From DATMBF01 sp035559595 (GTDB lineage: Bacteria > Bacteroidota > Ignavibacteria > UBA10030), in the NCBI GenBank assembly GCA_035559595.1, contig DATMBF010000008.1, positions 1-64,000 on the forward strand: a DNA stretch of 64,000 nt, written 5' to 3'. The translations under genes were made by a program, and so were the position numbers. The notes beneath the pieces are model-generated. The model saw only the letters and a program-made list of their open reading frames with translations, searched no databases and was not told the DNA's origin. Positions within the stretch are counted from its first letter, which is position 1. Each line of letters opens with the position of its first letter. This document shows, piece by piece, positions 62,852 through 64,000 of this stretch.

Positions 62852-63768
62852 GAGATGTTTCCTCCAAACAACCAACACTTCGAATTGCCTCCGCAACAGC
62901 CATTCTTAGGGTTGCCAAACAGACACTAAAGCGTATCCATGATCAGACTGTCCCGAAGGGGGACCCACTTCCCGTTGCTCGTGTCGCGGCGATTCAAGCG
63001 GCCAAGCAAACAAGCAACATTATTCCGTACTGCCACCCGATTCCGATCGAGTGGGCTTCCTGCGAGTTCGAACTCGACGATAAGATAGGAGAAATCCGGA
63101 TACATACCCAGGTCAAGGCGGTTCACAAAACAGGCGTGGAGATGGAGGCTCTGACGGCAGCGGGTGCCGCAGCGTTGACACTGTATGATGTTCTCAAACC
63201 GATTGACGACGGTATGGAGATTGCGAGTATACGATTGACGAAGAAAGAGGGGGGAAAATCAGATTTTCGGATAACTGATCTGCCGATTCGGGCTGCCGTC
63301 GTGGTGATTTCAGATTCTGTTTCCCAGGGGAAGAGGGAAGACCGCTCGGGAATTCTCATCAAGCAGAGGCTTCGTGAAGAGAACGTTGGTGAGGTTATCG
63401 ATAAGGTCGTCTCGGACGATCCGAAAGCCATCGAGAGTGTTCTTAGGGAATTGAGTGACAGCGGAGCGGTGGATATTGTTCTCACAACCGGCGGAACAGG
63501 TTTGGGACCGAGGGATAACACGCCTGAGGTGACGAAGGCTCTCATCGAAAGAGAATTGCCCGGCATTTCCGAAACCCTTCGATCGTATGGTCAGGAGCGT
63601 ACTCCCTTCTCCATGCTATCACGCGGAATGGCGGGTGTGCGGGGAACAACACTGATTGTGAACTTGCCAGGGTCGCCCAAAGGTGTGCAAGAGGGGCTTG
63701 ATGTTCTGTTTCCGGCGGTGAAACACGCCTTAAAAATGATGCGGGGAGAAGGTCACCCAACACGATAG
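62848..63768 (+). CDS. MoaC-MogA fusion for molybdopterin synthesis
   Basis: This 306-residue bifunctional protein has cyclic pyranopterin monophosphate synthase (MoaC) in residues 1 to about 150, with NIIPYCHPIPI and HKTGVEMEALTAAGAAALTLYDVLK. From about 150 comes a MogA/MoaB-like molybdopterin-binding domain, with VVVISDSVSQG, TTGGTGLGPRDNTPEVT and NLPGSPKGVQEGLDVL, which adenylylates molybdopterin. Joining an early and a late step in one chain is uncommon. The product could serve MsrP in this window. It overlaps the kinase gene by 4 bases, implying coupled translation, and carB follows 6 bases after its stop. Confidence 0.92.
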   Translation: MRDVSSKQPTLRIASATAILRVAKQTLKRIHDQTVPKGDPLPVARVAAIQAAKQTSNIIPYCHPIPIEWASCEFELDDKIGEIRIHTQVKAVHKTGVEMEALTAAGAAALTLYDVLKPIDDGMEIASIRLTKKEGGKSDFRITDLPIRAAVVVISDSVSQGKREDRSGILIKQRLREENVGEVIDKVVSDDPKAIESVLRELSDSGAVDIVLTTGGTGLGPRDNTPEVTKALIERELPGISETLRSYGQERTPFSMLSRGMAGVRGTTLIVNLPGSPKGVQEGLDVLFPAVKHALKMMRGEGHPTR

Positions 63769-63774
63769 CGAACG

Positions 63775-64000
63775 ATGCCCAAACGTACCGACATCAAGTC
63801 GATTCTCATCATCGGTTCCGGACCGATTGTTATCGGTCAGGCCTGCGAGTTTGATTATTCGGGAACGCAGGCGTGCAAAGTACTGCGCGAGGAGGGGTTC
63901 CGCACAATCCTCATCAATAGCAATCCGGCCACCATCATGACGGATCCCGATCTCGCCGATGCAACCTACATCGAACCGATTACGCCGGACTTTGTCGAAA
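63775..64000 (+). CDS. carB: Carbamoyl-phosphate synthase large subunit (3' end outside window)
   Basis: The first 75 residues are visible. They match CarB: MPKRTDIKSILIIGSGPIVI, QACEFDYSGTQAC, LREEGFRTILINSNPATIMTDP and ADATYIEPI, the N-terminal pre-ATP-grasp domain. The enzyme makes carbamoyl phosphate for pyrimidines and arginine with the CarA glutaminase. The remaining roughly 1000 residues lie past the window end. It comes 6 bases after the MoaC-MogA stop. Confidence 0.96.
   Translation, partial: MPKRTDIKSILIIGSGPIVIGQACEFDYSGTQACKVLREEGFRTILINSNPATIMTDPDLADATYIEPITPDFVE

Noticed and set aside
1..64000. CRISPR arrays, tRNA or rRNA genes, insertion sequences
   Set aside because: No regularly spaced direct repeats, cloverleaf-like sequences, rRNA segments or transposase frames were recognised in any spacer.

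Overview
The window looks like a chromosomal segment from a Gram-negative bacterium of the Bacteroidota/Chlorobiota/Ignavibacteriota (FCB) group. Four things point there. The first fragment ends in a type IX secretion sorting domain with an NYPNPFNP-type start. LpxC and FabZ are fused. An outer-membrane biogenesis operon (uppS-bamA-ompH-ompH-lpxD-lpxC/fabZ-lpxA) is present. Several protein families typical of the group occur (DUF3109, HpnA-like epimerase). Many spacers carry ordinary sigma70-like promoters (TTGNNN, 17 bases, TANNNT) rather than the -33/-7 type of Bacteroidia, so I lean towards Ignavibacteria or Chlorobi relatives. The taxon is an inference. I see no rRNA, tRNA, CRISPR array or intact mobile element.

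Layout. 1-7.4 kb: end of a secreted T9SS cargo gene, then a compact type IV pilus-like operon (pilT, a pilM-pilN fusion, a pilO-pilP fusion, a secretin) and a large Ig-like lipoprotein. 7.4-16.7 kb (minus strand): hemL, an NAD-dependent epimerase, hemB, then a run of gltA, a GT28/MGDG-synthase-like glycosyltransferase, an alpha/beta hydrolase, an amino-acid permease and a family-5 uracil-DNA glycosylase. 17-22 kb: a histone-like basic protein, a peroxiredoxin with a similar basic tail, an RluE-type pseudouridine synthase, a cold-shock gene with a structured leader, and clpC. 22-31.4 kb: the envelope operon, lipM-like and panB. 31.4-38.3 kb: a Uma2 gene remnant, surE, slyD-like, a PPi-type phosphofructokinase, two sodium-coupled amino-acid transporters and a C39-like protease domain protein. 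38.6-43.8 kb: mutS, a DinB-fold protein, a DUF3109 protein and glutamate dehydrogenase.

43.9-52.7 kb is the most unusual stretch. It holds a membrane class III nucleotide cyclase whose periplasmic part contains three repeats, each ending in a CXXCH c-type haem motif. After it come a GAF-SpoIIE phosphatase, a HerA/DUF87 ATPase, MsrP, a GT2 glycosyltransferase, MsrQ and a TPR protein, all on the plus strand with mostly short gaps. I suggest a haem/redox-responsive signalling and envelope-repair neighbourhood; this is inference from motifs and order.

52.9-64 kb: rhodanese, an FmdB zinc ribbon, aconitase, a 2040-residue soluble hybrid histidine kinase (five GAF, six PAS, HisKA, HATPase, REC), a MoaC-MogA fusion overlapping it by 4 bases, and the start of carB. 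Citrate synthase, aconitase, glutamate dehydrogenase, PPi-PFK and two sodium-coupled amino-acid transporters together suggest a heterotroph using amino acids through the TCA cycle. All family calls were made by reading motifs; no database search was run.
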